Positions 7,399 to 16,792 of a stretch of DNA of 37,848 bases are shown here, piece after piece. Under the pieces are notes generated by a model. The model was not told where the DNA came from and did no database searches. It saw only the letters and a list, made by a program, of their open reading frames with translations. Position 1 is the stretch's first letter, and each line of letters opens with the position of its first letter. The DNA is from Arthrobacter sp. (GTDB taxonomy: Bacteria > Actinomycetota > Actinomycetes > Actinomycetales > Micrococcaceae). The DNA is taken from the NCBI GenBank assembly GCA_026393275.1, contig JAPLAM010000076.1:1-37848 (forward strand). Direction: 5' to 3'. Made by a program: the position numbers and the translations under genes.

Positions 7399-9102
7399 AT
7401 GACATCCCACCTCCTCCCCGTCGCGGCTGCTGCCATCCCCCTGGCCGATCCGGAGGTTGAACATGTCCTTGCGGTCCGAGGCGTCGGCGGGTACCGGCAA
7501 TACCGGATCCCGGCCCTGGCGGTGTCCATGCACGGCACGGTGCTGGCGGCCTACGACGGGCGGCCCAACCTGGATGACCTGCCCAGCCCGATCGATCTAC
7601 TGCTGCGCCGCAGCACGGACAACGGGCGGACCTGGGGCAGCCAGCAGGTGGTGCGCACCGGCGTCGGGCTTAACGGCTACGGTGACCCGAGCCTCCTGCT
7701 CGATGCCGACACCGGCCGGATCTTCATGTTCCATGCCTCCGGGACGCGGGCCGGTTTCTTCGAAGCCCGCGCGGGCCTGCACCCTGAGGATGACGTCCAG
7801 CACTGCGATATCAGCTTCTCCGATGACGACGGCGTGACCTGGCGGCATCGGCGGATCACCGGGCAACTGAAGGCGCGTCCGGCCACCGGCGGCGCGGAGG
7901 ACACGCCGATCACCGGGATCTTCGCCGCGGCCGGGCAGGGCGTCCAGATTCATGCCGGGCCGTTCCGGGGCCGGCTGGTGCAGCAGTTTGTCGTCCTGGC
8001 CGGAGGCGGGATCATGGCAGCTTCCGCGTACAGCGATGACCACGGCGAGAACTGGACGCTCGGGGACCTCATCGGTGCCGGGCCGGACGGCATCGGCCCG
8101 AATGAGAACAAGGTGGCCGTCCTCGCGGACGGCCGGCTGCTCCTGCACAGCCGGGCCACACCCCGCCGGCTCGCGGCTGTGTCCGACGACGGCGGCCACA
8201 GCTGGGGCCCGTTGCTCCCGGTGGAGGATCTGCCGGATCCAAGCGACAACGGTTCGCTGGCTCGTTTTGATGGTGTGCCAGCCCTGACTGGTTTCGCCTC
8301 GGAGTCCACCGGGTTCTGGCTCCTGGCCACGAACAACCAGGACGAGCGGCTGCGCCGCAACACGATCCTCAGCCTCTCACCTGACAATGGTCGGACCTGG
8401 CCGGCCAAGCTGTGCCTGTGCCCCGGAAGCTCCGCGTATTCGACGGCGGCGCGGCTGCCGGACGGCAACATCGGGGTCTTGTATGAGCGGCAGGGGTACC
8501 GGGAAATAGTCTTTTTATCCCTGCCCGCGGAGCAGCTTACCGATCAACTCGCGACCCCTGCAGATGGTCCGCCGACCGGCGCCGAGACCGGCCTGGTGTT
8601 CCACATGGAACTGCGCTCCATCACCCCCGCCCGTCCCGCCAGCTGGCAGGACGCCGGGGAATCCCACGTCATGGCTTCGGATGCCGGCGATTGGGGGGTG
8701 CAAACCTGGAAGGAAATCGGCCAGGGCTATTCACCGGATTCGGCCCAGGTCTTGGGGACCAGGGAGGCCCAGGATCTGAATTACGGGCCGATCATCCCCG
8801 GCTATAAGGCGGGCGATATTCTTGCCTTCACGGGACGGGTTCGAAATGAGGGCGCCCGGGGAGCAAAGGCTGTCCGGCTGACCGGCCCCGGAGCCGGGGC
8901 ATTCCCGCCGGCCGACCTTTCCGCCGGCGAGGAAGCCCTCTATTTCACCCCGACCTACACGGTGACGGAGCCGGATGTGGCCCGGGGCGTCCTCACCCTC
9001 ACGTTCATCGTGAGTGCGGCCGTGGGGTCGGCAGAGGTGCGGCTCGGGCGGGCATTCCATTTCGACATGGCAACGGGTGCGGTGCAGGTGGCGGAGGGTT
9101 AG
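7399..9102 (+). CDS. Exo-alpha-sialidase (GH33)
   Basis: 567 residues. The catalytic six-bladed propeller starts with the YRIP motif (35-38, R36 being the first arginine of the carboxylate-binding triad) and AYDGRP (acid/base Asp at about 53). Five Asp-box repeats (S-x-D-x-G-x-T-W type) are visible: STDNGRTW (72-79), then SDDDGVTW, SDDHGENW, SDDGGHSW and SPDNGRTW. Residues after about 410 form a beta-rich accessory domain similar in style to those of secreted actinobacterial sialidases. It cleaves terminal sialic acids. Oddly, no signal peptide is visible, even with the in-frame start 39 bp upstream, so the enzyme looks cytoplasmic. It overlaps the convergent DUF4862 gene by 4 bp. Confidence 0.9.
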   Translation: MTSHLLPVAAAAIPLADPEVEHVLAVRGVGGYRQYRIPALAVSMHGTVLAAYDGRPNLDDLPSPIDLLLRRSTDNGRTWGSQQVVRTGVGLNGYGDPSLLLDADTGRIFMFHASGTRAGFFEARAGLHPEDDVQHCDISFSDDDGVTWRHRRITGQLKARPATGGAEDTPITGIFAAAGQGVQIHAGPFRGRLVQQFVVLAGGGIMAASAYSDDHGENWTLGDLIGAGPDGIGPNENKVAVLADGRLLLHSRATPRRLAAVSDDGGHSWGPLLPVEDLPDPSDNGSLARFDGVPALTGFASESTGFWLLATNNQDERLRRNTILSLSPDNGRTWPAKLCLCPGSSAYSTAARLPDGNIGVLYERQGYREIVFLSLPAEQLTDQLATPADGPPTGAETGLVFHMELRSITPARPASWQDAGESHVMASDAGDWGVQTWKEIGQGYSPDSAQVLGTREAQDLNYGPIIPGYKAGDILAFTGRVRNEGARGAKAVRLTGPGAGAFPPADLSAGEEALYFTPTYTVTEPDVARGVLTLTFIVSAAVGSAEVRLGRAFHFDMATGAVQVAEG

Positions 9103-10028
9103 GGTCGCTCAGCGTCGCCGCTGGCCCGGGCCGCGTCGGCGACCAACGTGCACATCTGTCGCAGCCGCTCGACGCGCTCCGCGGGAGACACCGCGTCCTG
9201 CGGAAGGCCGATCTTGAACCCTGTGATCGGCAGTTCACCGGCTGCGCGGAGACAGCGGGCAATCTCGCCGCCGTTGAGCAGGGAACTCGCCGGGGCGCCC
9301 TGAACCTCGACGGCGGGAAGGTGGGCATCTATCCACGGGTAGCCGAACTCCGTCGTTTCGGGCGAGCAGCCGGAGAACATGAGACCGCCGAGCACACCCG
9401 CCTCGCGGGCGTACCTGAGATGGTCCGCCGCGGTACGACTCCGGCCGGTTTCGATAACCGACCGGGCCCAGTTGACCAGGACTGTGATGCCCTTCCGGCC
9501 CTGGTCCCGGAGCCGCCGGATGATCTGGACTTCCGCGTCGAAGGAGAGAAACCCTTTCTCGGGAGCGCTCCCGGACCGTGGTGCGTCGCAGTGTTCGACG
9601 ACGATCCCGGCGCCGTGCCAGTCCCAGTCGAGTACCTCGTTGAGTGATTCGGTGAAGGCGTCCGACGACGCGTGAAGCGGCGGGGCGGAGTGCAGCTCAA
9701 CGGCTTCGACCCGATGGCCGGAGCCTACGAGGGCGGCCACGTAGTCCTGCATTCCGGCAACGAAGTCCAAGGCGGCCCGGCGCCCGCCGGGATCCCTCGA
9801 GGCCAGGCCGAAACGATCATCCAGGGCCGAGCGCTGCATGGTTCCCGGAATCGAGGTCACCACCGCCGACCACGCGGCGGGAGCCCCGGCCGGCCACGGA
9901 TCTCCGCCGGCCGCGCGGTACGGAAGCTCGAGTCCGCGTATCGACGGGATCCGGCCCAGTTCCTCGAAGAACTGGCGCTGCAGTGTGCCCGAGCCCTGGG
10001 CGGGATAGGCGCCAACGATGAGCGACAT
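9099..10028 (-). CDS. DUF4862 family protein
   Basis: 309 residues starting [13 protein letters not shown] after a strong AAAGGAGA ribosome site. The length and pattern (GIELPYR-like [60 protein letters not shown]) suggest a TIM-barrel-like sugar or small-molecule protein. I recognise it as DUF4862, a family found in sugar and sialic acid gene clusters. The conserved E and H residues in VELHS and VEHCD are candidate active-site residues. It is divergent from the ABC transporter operon across a region full of NanR-like half-sites, so it is probably in the sialic acid regulon. The biochemical role is unknown. Confidence 0.65.
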   Translation of the reverse strand: MSLIVGAYPAQGSGTLQRQFFEELGRIPSIRGLELPYRAAGGDPWPAGAPAAWSAVVTSIPGTMQRSALDDRFGLASRDPGGRRAALDFVAGMQDYVAALVGSGHRVEAVELHSAPPLHASSDAFTESLNEVLDWDWHGAGIVVEHCDAPRSGSAPEKGFLSFDAEVQIIRRLRDQGRKGITVLVNWARSVIETGRSRTAADHLRYAREAGVLGGLMFSGCSPETTEFGYPWIDAHLPAVEVQGAPASSLLNGGEIARCLRAAGELPITGFKIGLPQDAVSPAERVERLRQMCTLVADAARASGDAERP

Positions 10029-10067
10029 GATGGATCTCCTTTTGTCTCGGCCGACTGGACAGAGGAT

Positions 10068-10099
10068 ATCGGATGTCTGCCGTCGGAATGTCTCCGACG
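10068..10099. promoter_or_regulatory. Secondary NanR-like operator elements
   Basis: ATCGGATGT at 10068-10076 repeats one arm of the main operator at 10168-10188. Directly after it, CGTCGGA (10081-10087) and TCCGACG (10093-10099) make a perfect 7-bp dyad with a 5-bp spacer. The cluster sits 40-70 bp upstream of the DUF4862 start and could control that gene. Confidence 0.4.
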
Positions 10100-10125
10100 T
10101 TCGCCATGACCTAAACGAGGACCGC

Positions 10126-10155
10126 TTGACGAGGTGCTGTGACGCCCCTTACAGT
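10126..10155 (+). promoter_or_regulatory. Promoter of the sialic acid ABC transporter operon
   Basis: -35 TTGACG (10126-10131), 18-bp spacer, -10 TACAGT (10150-10155). Transcription is expected to start near 10162, directly before the operator at 10168-10188 and about 54 nt upstream of the SBP start codon. Confidence 0.6.
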
Positions 10156-10167
10156 TTCCCTACGAGC

Positions 10168-10188
10168 ATCGGACGTCCTACATCCGAT
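10168..10188. promoter_or_regulatory. Main NanR operator
   Basis: A 21-bp dyad with arms ATCGGACGT and ACATCCGAT around a central CCT. The arms match at 8 of 9 positions. The inner GT-nnn-AC core matches the known FadR-subfamily operator pattern (yGTn3ACr-like). It overlaps the start of transcription predicted from the adjacent promoter, so binding would repress. Related 21-mers occur at 21673-21693 and 21765-21785 next to the GntR gene. Confidence 0.6.
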
Positions 10189-10215
10189 ATACAGATTGGA
10201 ATGGTGAGGCATCAT

Positions 10216-11859
10216 ATGAGCAAGACCATCAAGAACCTGCCGCTGGCCACTGATGCCAGCCGCCGCAGCTTCCTCAAGCTGACCGGTGCCATGGGTGCGG
10301 CGGCGGCGTTCGCCAGTTCCCTGGCAGCCTGTGGCGCCCCTGCCGCGACCACCACCGCTGCGGGCGGGACCACGGCCCCGATCAACAAGGACCTCACCAT
10401 CGAGGCCGGCATCTCGTACGCTCTTTCCACCGGGTTCGATCCCCTGTCCTCCTCCGGGGCGACCCCGCAGGCAGCCAACCTGCACGTCTTCGAGGGCCTC
10501 GTGGAGCTGCACCCGGCGACCCGGGCGGCCTACAACGCACTGGCAGCGGCGGACCCGAAGATGGTCAACGCCACCACGTATCAGGTTACGCTCCGCGATG
10601 GGGCCAAGTTCCACAACGGCACCCCGGTCACCGCCGAGGACGTCGTATTCTCCTTCACCCGCGTCATGGACCCGGCCAACAAGTCCCTCTTCTCCCAGTT
10701 CATCCCGTTCATCAAGGACGTCAAGGCTGTCGACGCGAAGACGGTCGAATTCTCCCTGCTGTACGCCTTCCCCGCGTTCTCCCAGCGCATCTCCGTCGTG
10801 AAGATCGTGCCCAAGGCCCTCACCAACTTCCCCGTCGGCTCCGACCAGCTCAAGGCTTTCGATGCCAAGCCCGTCGGCAGCGGCCCCTACAAGCTGATCT
10901 CCGCCGTCAAGGACGACAAGATCGTGTTCGAGGCGAACGCTGACTACAACGGGCCGATGCCCGCCCTCGCCAAGGGCATGACCTGGCTGCTGCTCTCCGA
11001 CGCCGCCGCCCGTGTCACCGCGATGCAGTCCGGCCGCGTGCAGGCCATGGAGGACGTCCCGTACCTGGATGTGGACGGGCTGAAATCCAAGGCCACCGTG
11101 GAATCCGTGCAGTCCTTCGGGATGCTGTTCCTGATGTTCAACTGCGCCAAGGCCCCGTTCGACAACAAGCTGGTCCGCCAGGCCCTGCACTACGGCCTGG
11201 ACAAGGACTCCATCATCAAGAAGGCCCTGTTCGGCAACGCCAAGGCCGCCAGCTCCTACTTCCAGGAAGGTCACCCGGACTACGTCAAGGCCAAGAACGT
11301 CTACGGTTACGACGCCCAGAAGGCGGCTGACCTGCTCAAGCAGGCGGGCGTGACGAACCTGGAATTCGAACTCTTGACCACCGACACCGCCTGGGTCAAG
11401 GACGTTGCCCCGCTGATGCTGGAATCCTGGAACAAGATCCCGGGCGTCAAGGTCAGCCTGAAGAACCTGCAGTCCGGTGCCTTGTACAGCGACCGCGTGG
11501 GCAAATCCGACTTCTCCGTCGTCGCGGCCCCCGGCGATCCGTCCGTGTTTGGCAACGACGCGGACCTGCTGCTGAGCTGGTTCTACGCCGGCGACACCTG
11601 GATGAAGGGCCGGGCCTACTGGGCCGCCACCCCGGAGCGCGCCAAGCTCGTGGACCTGATGGCCAAGGCCGGCCAGTCGGCGCCGGCTGACGCCAAGAAG
11701 CTCACCGGCGATATCGTGGACCTCGTCTCCGAGGAGCTCCCGCTCTACCCGATCTTCCACCGCCAGCTCCCCAGCGCCTGGGATGCGAAGAAGCTCAGCG
11801 GATTCAAGCCGCTGCCCACCACCGGCGTGTCCTTCGTCGGCGTCGGCCGCACGGCCTGA
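10216..11859 (+). CDS. ABC transporter substrate-binding lipoprotein, SatA-like
   Basis: 547 residues of the family 5 (dipeptide/oligopeptide/nickel type) solute-binding proteins. The N-terminus has a twin-arginine-like motif SRRSFLK (15-21), a hydrophobic stretch, and a lipobox LAAC with the lipidated cysteine at 39. It is therefore exported and anchored outside the membrane. Family motifs include [29 protein letters not shown] and [27 protein letters not shown]. The start ATG 10216 is chosen for its GGTGAGG ribosome site; the frame is open further upstream but crosses the promoter. As first gene of a nan operon, sialic acid (or a sialylated oligosaccharide) is the inferred ligand. Confidence 0.85.
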   Translation: MSKTIKNLPLATDASRRSFLKLTGAMGAAAAFASSLAACGAPAATTTAAGGTTAPINKDLTIEAGISYALSTGFDPLSSSGATPQAANLHVFEGLVELHPATRAAYNALAAADPKMVNATTYQVTLRDGAKFHNGTPVTAEDVVFSFTRVMDPANKSLFSQFIPFIKDVKAVDAKTVEFSLLYAFPAFSQRISVVKIVPKALTNFPVGSDQLKAFDAKPVGSGPYKLISAVKDDKIVFEANADYNGPMPALAKGMTWLLLSDAAARVTAMQSGRVQAMEDVPYLDVDGLKSKATVESVQSFGMLFLMFNCAKAPFDNKLVRQALHYGLDKDSIIKKALFGNAKAASSYFQEGHPDYVKAKNVYGYDAQKAADLLKQAGVTNLEFELLTTDTAWVKDVAPLMLESWNKIPGVKVSLKNLQSGALYSDRVGKSDFSVVAAPGDPSVFGNDADLLLSWFYAGDTWMKGRAYWAATPERAKLVDLMAKAGQSAPADAKKLTGDIVDLVSEELPLYPIFHRQLPSAWDAKKLSGFKPLPTTGVSFVGVGRTA

Positions 11860-11878
11860 TTCAGGCCTCCCCGAACTA

Positions 11879-11913
11879 GGTGGAGGCGCTGCTCCCCCCG
11901 CAGCGCCTCCACC
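11879..11913 (+). terminator. Strong intra-operon hairpin after the SBP gene
   Basis: Perfect 14-bp stem: GGTGGAGGCGCTGC (11879-11892) and its complement (11900-11913) around a 7-nt loop, beginning 20 bp after the SBP stop and 65 bp before the permease start. It probably acts as a partial terminator or an mRNA-stabilising 3' structure that keeps SBP levels above those of the membrane components. Confidence 0.65.
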
Positions 11914-11977
11914 TTCCCGCCCTGCCCGTTGACGCAGCCGACACTGCATCAACATTCCAAGAATTCCGGAGACAACA

Positions 11978-12934
11978 TTGGTCACCATATTGCGTCTGCT
12001 CGGCCGCAGGCTCGCAGCACTGCCATTAATGATCCTGGGCATCACCCTGCTGGTCTTCCTCGTCCTGCAGGCGGCACCCGGCGATCAGGCCAGCAGCGCG
12101 CTGGGCGACGGCGCCAGCGAGGCAGCCAAGGAACAATACCGCCAGAACAACGGGCTTAACGATCCCCTCTTCCTGCAGTATTTCCGCTTCCTCGGCAAGC
12201 TGCTCCAGCTGGACCTCGGTGTGACCACACCGCCGGCGAAATCGGTGGCGGCCATGATCGGCACGGCTTTCCCGCTGACGCTCCAGCTCACCTTCCTCGG
12301 CGTCCTGATCGCCGTCGTCCTGTCCCTCGCCTTCGGGATCGTCGGCGCGCTGTACCGGGACAAGTGGCAGGACCAGCTGGTCCGGGTCTTCTCGATCGCC
12401 GCCGTCGCGACCCCCTCCTTCTGGCTGGGCATCCTGCTGATCCAGTGGTTCGCCCTGGGCGAGGCTCCCCTGTTCCCCTCGGGCGGCATCGCGACGCCGG
12501 AGTCCGGCTTCGGCGGGTGGCTGAATTCGATGGTGCTGCCGGCCCTGGCGCTCGGGATCCCGGTCTCGGCGTCGCTGATCCGGGTGGTCCGCACGTCCAT
12601 GGTCGAGGAGCTCGACCGCGACTACGTCCGCACCGCAATCGGCAACGGCGTCCCCTACCGCGAGGTGGTCTCCAAGAACGTGCTCCGCAACGCCCTGGTC
12701 ACCCCGGTGACCGTGCTGGGCCTGCGGATCGGCTACCTGCTCGGCGGCGCCGTCGTGATCGAAATGATCTTCGCCCTGCCGGGCATGGGCCAGCTGATCC
12801 TCAACGGCATCACCAACCTGGACATCAACCTGGTGCAGGGTGTGGTCCTGACCATTTCGGTCACCTTCGTTCTGGTGAACATCGCCGTCGACCTGCTCTA
12901 CCTGCTTATCAACCCCCGAATCAGGACGGTCTGA
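11978..12934 (+). CDS. ABC transporter permease, SatB/DppB-like
   Basis: 318 residues of the BPD-type inner-membrane permease family (DppB/OppB group), with about six membrane segments: the first at 13-32, then others around 95-120, 135-155, 180-205, 245-265 and 285-305. The EAA loop is seen as DYVRTAIGNGVPYREVVSKN. The start is a TTG at 11978 behind CGGAGA; no ATG is available in frame near the conserved N-terminus. It is followed after 3 bp by the fused permease-ATPase gene. It forms half of the transmembrane pore of the sialic acid importer. Confidence 0.88.
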   Translation: MVTILRLLGRRLAALPLMILGITLLVFLVLQAAPGDQASSALGDGASEAAKEQYRQNNGLNDPLFLQYFRFLGKLLQLDLGVTTPPAKSVAAMIGTAFPLTLQLTFLGVLIAVVLSLAFGIVGALYRDKWQDQLVRVFSIAAVATPSFWLGILLIQWFALGEAPLFPSGGIATPESGFGGWLNSMVLPALALGIPVSASLIRVVRTSMVEELDRDYVRTAIGNGVPYREVVSKNVLRNALVTPVTVLGLRIGYLLGGAVVIEMIFALPGMGQLILNGITNLDINLVQGVVLTISVTFVLVNIAVDLLYLLINPRIRTV

Positions 12935-12937
12935 CCC

Positions 12938-15028
12938 ATGCGCAGCAAACTCGCTGAACGCCTGAGCGCCCCGGGAATCCGCTTCAAGGCACTGCCCTGG
13001 AGCTCCCGCTCCGCCCTCATCTTCCTGGTGGCCATCATCGCCGCCGCCATCTTCGCGCCGCTGATCGCCCCGCACGATCCGCTGGAGACGTTCATCCCGG
13101 CGACGGCGCCCGGCGGCGAGCACCTGTTCGGCACCGACCGGCTGGGCCGCGACATTTTCTCCCGCCTGCTCTACGGATCCCAGTCCTCGCTGATGATCGG
13201 GCTCGGCGCGGTGGCGCTGGCCGTGGCGGCCGGCGCCCTGCTGGGTTCCCTGGCCGCGACGTCCAGCAAGGCCGTCAACGAGCTGATAATGCGGCTCATG
13301 GACATCCTGATGGCCTTCCCGGGGATCGCCCTGGCCGCCGTGCTGCTGGCCGCCTTCGGCAACACGGTGCCCACCATCATCATCGCGATCGCCATCATCT
13401 ACACCCCGCAGCTGGCCCGCGTGGTCCGCGCCAACGTGCTCTCCCAGTACGGCGAGGACTATGTCCGGGCCGAGCGCGTGATCGGCGCGGGCCGCTTCTA
13501 CATCCTGCTCAAGCACATCGTGCGGAACACCGCGGCCCCGGTCCTGGTGTTCGCCACCGTCATGGTGGCCGATGCCATCATCCTGGAAGCCTCGCTGTCC
13601 TTCCTCGGCGCCGGCGTCCAGGACCCCGCACCGTCCTGGGGCAACGTGATTTCCTACGGCCGCAACCTGGTCCTCTCCGGCGGCTGGTGGGCCACGACGT
13701 TCGCCGGCCTCACCATCCTGCTGACGGTGCTGGCCCTGAACATCCTCGCCGAGGGCCTCACCGATGCCATGGTGAACCCGAAGCTCCGGCGCGCCCCCGC
13801 GGTGAAGGACGACGACGGCTCCACCGCCGCCGTCCTCGCCGTCGACACCGAGATCGGCACCTCCGTGGCCCAGGGGTCCGTGGTGGAACAGCACGAGCTC
13901 GACGGCGTCCGCGGCGCCTCCGGCGACGCGGACCCGGAGGCCGGGCTGCTGCAGGACCGGAACGCCGCCCTCGCCAACCCGCACGCCCTGCTCGACCAGG
14001 AACTAAAGCTGCTGGCCGCCGTCGAAGTCACCCGCACCGACCGGCTCGCCCAGGTCCCGGCGGGCGCCCGGCCCGTCCTGGAGGTCAAGAACCTCTCCAT
14101 CCGGTTCCCCGGCCGCTTCGGCGACACCGCCATTGTGGACAACGTCTCCTTTACCGTCCGCGAAGGCGAAACCATGGGGCTCGTGGGCGAATCCGGCTGC
14201 GGAAAGTCCATCACCTCCCTCGCGGTGATGGGCCTCCTGCCCAAGACCGCGAAAATCTCCGGATCCATCACCTTCGACGGCAAGGAGCTGCTCGACCCGG
14301 CCACCGGAAGCAGCAGCGCCAAGGCCTACGAAGGACTCCGCGGCCAGCAGATCGCCATGGTCTACCAGGACGCCCTCAGTTCCCTGAACCCGTCCATGAA
14401 AATCAAGGACCAGCTGGAGCAGCTGACCCGGCGCGGCGGCCGCAAGACCCCCACCGAGCTGCTCGAAATGGTCAAGCTTGACCCTGTCCGTACCCTGGCC
14501 AGCTACCCCCACGAGCTCTCCGGCGGCCAGCGGCAGCGCGTCCTCATTGCCATGGCACTGTCCCGCTCCCCCAAGGTGGTGGTGGCGGACGAACCCACCA
14601 CGGCCCTGGACGTCACCGTGCAGCACCAAGTGGTGGAACTGCTCAACGAGCTGCGCGAGCAGCTGGGCTTCGCCATGGTGTTCGTCAGCCACGACCTTGC
14701 CCTCGTGGCCTCGCTCGCGCACCGCATCACCGTGATGTACGCCGGACAGGTGGTGGAATCCGCCCAGGCCTCCGCGCTGCTGCAGAACCCGAAGCACGAA
14801 TACACCCGCGGCCTGCTCGGCGCCGTCCTCTCCATCGAGGCCGACGCCGTCCGCCTGCACCAGATCCCCGGCACCGTTCCCTCGCCCAACGCCTTCGCCG
14901 CCGGGGACCGGTTCGCCTCCCGCTCGCTGCGGCCCGACGCCGACCCGGACCAGCGCCTGGTGCTGAGCCCCGTCGGCGGCAACGCGGACCACTACTGGGC
15001 CAGCCACCTGAAGGAGGATGCCAAGTGA
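12938..15028 (+). CDS. Fused ABC permease-ATPase, SatC-like
   Basis: 696 residues combining two subunits. Residues 1 to about 284 are a DppC/OppC-type permease (first membrane helix at about 25-45, EAA loop at DYVRAERVIGAGRFYILL). Residues 285-380 are a charged, low-complexity linker. Residues 383 to the end are an ATPase with Walker A GESGCGKS (about 416-423), signature LSGGQRQRV and Walker B VVVADEPTTALD. The same fusion is known in the SatC subunit of the Haemophilus ducreyi sialic acid transporter, which supports the substrate call. The stop overlaps the next ATPase start (GTGA). Confidence 0.88.
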   Translation: MRSKLAERLSAPGIRFKALPWSSRSALIFLVAIIAAAIFAPLIAPHDPLETFIPATAPGGEHLFGTDRLGRDIFSRLLYGSQSSLMIGLGAVALAVAAGALLGSLAATSSKAVNELIMRLMDILMAFPGIALAAVLLAAFGNTVPTIIIAIAIIYTPQLARVVRANVLSQYGEDYVRAERVIGAGRFYILLKHIVRNTAAPVLVFATVMVADAIILEASLSFLGAGVQDPAPSWGNVISYGRNLVLSGGWWATTFAGLTILLTVLALNILAEGLTDAMVNPKLRRAPAVKDDDGSTAAVLAVDTEIGTSVAQGSVVEQHELDGVRGASGDADPEAGLLQDRNAALANPHALLDQELKLLAAVEVTRTDRLAQVPAGARPVLEVKNLSIRFPGRFGDTAIVDNVSFTVREGETMGLVGESGCGKSITSLAVMGLLPKTAKISGSITFDGKELLDPATGSSSAKAYEGLRGQQIAMVYQDALSSLNPSMKIKDQLEQLTRRGGRKTPTELLEMVKLDPVRTLASYPHELSGGQRQRVLIAMALSRSPKVVVADEPTTALDVTVQHQVVELLNELREQLGFAMVFVSHDLALVASLAHRITVMYAGQVVESAQASALLQNPKHEYTRGLLGAVLSIEADAVRLHQIPGTVPSPNAFAAGDRFASRSLRPDADPDQRLVLSPVGGNADHYWASHLKEDAK

Positions 15029-15831
15029 GCATGCCAACCGCCAACCCCGTGATCGAACTGAAGAACGTCAAGGTCCACCACCGGGCACGGACCGGCGGGT
15101 TGTTCCGGCCCAACATTGTCAAAGCAGTCAACGGCGTGGACTTCAGCATCAGCCGGGGCGAGACCGTCGGCATCGTGGGCGAATCGGGCTGCGGCAAATC
15201 CACCCTGGCCTCCGTGCTGGTGGGCCTGCAGGCGCCCACCTCCGGCGACGTCCTCTTCCGCGGCAAGCCCGCCATCAAACGCAACGCCGCCCTGCGCAAG
15301 GAATTCGGCCGCTCCGTCGCGGTGGTCTTCCAAGACCCGGCCACCGCGCTGAACCCGCGCATGACCATCCACGACATCCTCACCGACCCGCTCCAGATCC
15401 ACGGGATCGGGACGGCGGCCTCCCGCTCCGCCAAGGTCAAGGAACTGCTGGCCCTGGTCGGGCTGCCCCAGTCCGCCGCCGAGGTCACGCCCTCGCAGGT
15501 CTCCGGCGGACAGCGCCAACGGGTGGCCATCGCCCGCGCCCTGGCGCTGGACCCGGACATCATCGTCGCGGACGAGCCGACGTCGGCCCTCGACGTTTCC
15601 GTCCGTGCCCAGGTGCTGAACCTGCTCTCGGACCTGAAGACGCAGCTCAACCTGGGGATGGTCTTCATCTCGCATGACATCCAGACCGTCCGTTACGTCT
15701 CGGACCGAATCTGCGTCATGTACTTCGGCGAAATCGTGGAAGAAGGAGCCGCCGCCGAGGTCTTCGACAATCCCCGCAACGACTACACCAAGAAGCTGCT
15801 CGGCGCCGCGCCCAGCCTGCTGCACCCCTGA
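15025..15831 (+). CDS. ABC transporter ATPase, SatD/DppF-like
   Basis: 268 residues. Walker A is GESGCGKST (about 51-59), the Q-loop is in VVFQDPATALNP, the signature is VSGGQRQRV, Walker B is DIIVADEPTSALDVS and the switch His is in VFISHDI. The GTG at 15025 is preferred over the ATG at 15031 because an AAGGAGG ribosome site lies 7 nt upstream and the start overlaps the previous stop. It supplies the second nucleotide-binding domain of the importer. It ends close to the usual family length, slightly short at the C-terminus. Confidence 0.9.
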   Translation: MSMPTANPVIELKNVKVHHRARTGGLFRPNIVKAVNGVDFSISRGETVGIVGESGCGKSTLASVLVGLQAPTSGDVLFRGKPAIKRNAALRKEFGRSVAVVFQDPATALNPRMTIHDILTDPLQIHGIGTAASRSAKVKELLALVGLPQSAAEVTPSQVSGGQRQRVAIARALALDPDIIVADEPTSALDVSVRAQVLNLLSDLKTQLNLGMVFISHDIQTVRYVSDRICVMYFGEIVEEGAAAEVFDNPRNDYTKKLLGAAPSLLHP

Positions 15832-15877
15832 TTTTTCGTTTTTCACCTTGTTCAACCACCCATCATTGGAGTTTCCT

Positions 15878-16792
15878 GTGTCCACATTCCAGGGCGTCAT
15901 CCCCCCCGTCGTCACCCCCCGCCACGCAGACGGCAGTATCGACACCGATTCGCTGAAGAACCTCACCAAGCACCTGCTCGACGGCGGCGTTTCCGGGCTC
16001 TTCGTCCTTGGCTCCTCCGCGGAGGTCCCCTATCTGACCAACGCCGAGCGCGAACACGTCGTCAGCACCATCGCCGCGGCGAACGCCGGCACCGTGCCGC
16101 TGATCGTGGGTGCAAACGAACAGACCACCAACCGGGTCATCGACGAGGCCAAGAAGGTCATCGACCTCGGCGCCGATGCGATCGTGGTGACCTCGATGTA
16201 CTACGCCATCGGCAACGCGGAGGAGACGGAAACCCACTTCCGCACCATCCACGACGCCGTCAGCACGCCGATCTTCGCCTACGACGTCCCCGTCCGCACC
16301 CACTTCAAGCTGCCCACCGACCTGCTGGTCCGCCTCGGCCGGGACGGCGTGATCGCCGGCGTCAAGGACTCTTCAGGCGACGACGTCGGCTTCCGCCAGC
16401 TCCTGCTGGCAGCCCGTGACATCCCGAACTTCGACATCTTCACCGGCCACGAAGTCGTCGTCGACGGCGCACTGCTCGGCGGCGCCCAGGGCGTCGTGCC
16501 GGGCCTGGGCAACGTGGACCCCCGCGGCTACCGCAACCTCGTCGACGCCGCAGCCGCCGGCGACTGGGCCAAGGCCGCCGCGGAACAGGACCGGCTGGCG
16601 GACCTGTTCGAGATCGTCTACACCCCCAACGGGCGCGTCTCCGGCGGAGCCGCAGGCCTCGGCGCCTTCAAGACCGCCCTGCAGATCATGGGCGTGATTG
16701 AATCCAACGCCATGAGCACGCCCATGCCGGCGTTGAACGAGGACGAGACGACGGCGATCAAGGTCATCCTGGAGCGCAACGGCCTCGTCTAG
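15878..16792 (+). CDS. nanA: N-acetylneuraminate lyase (DHDPS family)
   Basis: 304 residues of the class I pyruvate-dependent aldolase family. The Schiff-base lysine is K163 in GVKDSSGD, the partner tyrosine is Y135 in FAYDVPVRT, and the carboxylate-binding loop is GSSAE (45-49). It splits N-acetylneuraminate into ManNAc and pyruvate. Sequence alone cannot separate it from other DHDPS-like aldolases, but placement between the importer and nanK/nanE makes NanA by far the best call. The start is GTG 15878 behind a GGAG site; the frame is open upstream into the ATPase gene. Confidence 0.82.
   Translation: MSTFQGVIPPVVTPRHADGSIDTDSLKNLTKHLLDGGVSGLFVLGSSAEVPYLTNAEREHVVSTIAAANAGTVPLIVGANEQTTNRVIDEAKKVIDLGADAIVVTSMYYAIGNAEETETHFRTIHDAVSTPIFAYDVPVRTHFKLPTDLLVRLGRDGVIAGVKDSSGDDVGFRQLLLAARDIPNFDIFTGHEVVVDGALLGGAQGVVPGLGNVDPRGYRNLVDAAAAGDWAKAAAEQDRLADLFEIVYTPNGRVSGGAAGLGAFKTALQIMGVIESNAMSTPMPALNEDETTAIKVILERNGLV

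Noticed and set aside
10111..12045. Long minus-strand open frame of 644 codons
   Set aside because: It lies opposite the SBP gene, is made of low-complexity G, V, D, H-rich sequence and has no family motifs. It is a by-product of high GC third positions.
12026..13984. Long minus-strand open frame of 652 codons
   Set aside because: Antisense to the two permease genes, with a repetitive G/D/R/H-rich composition and no motif.
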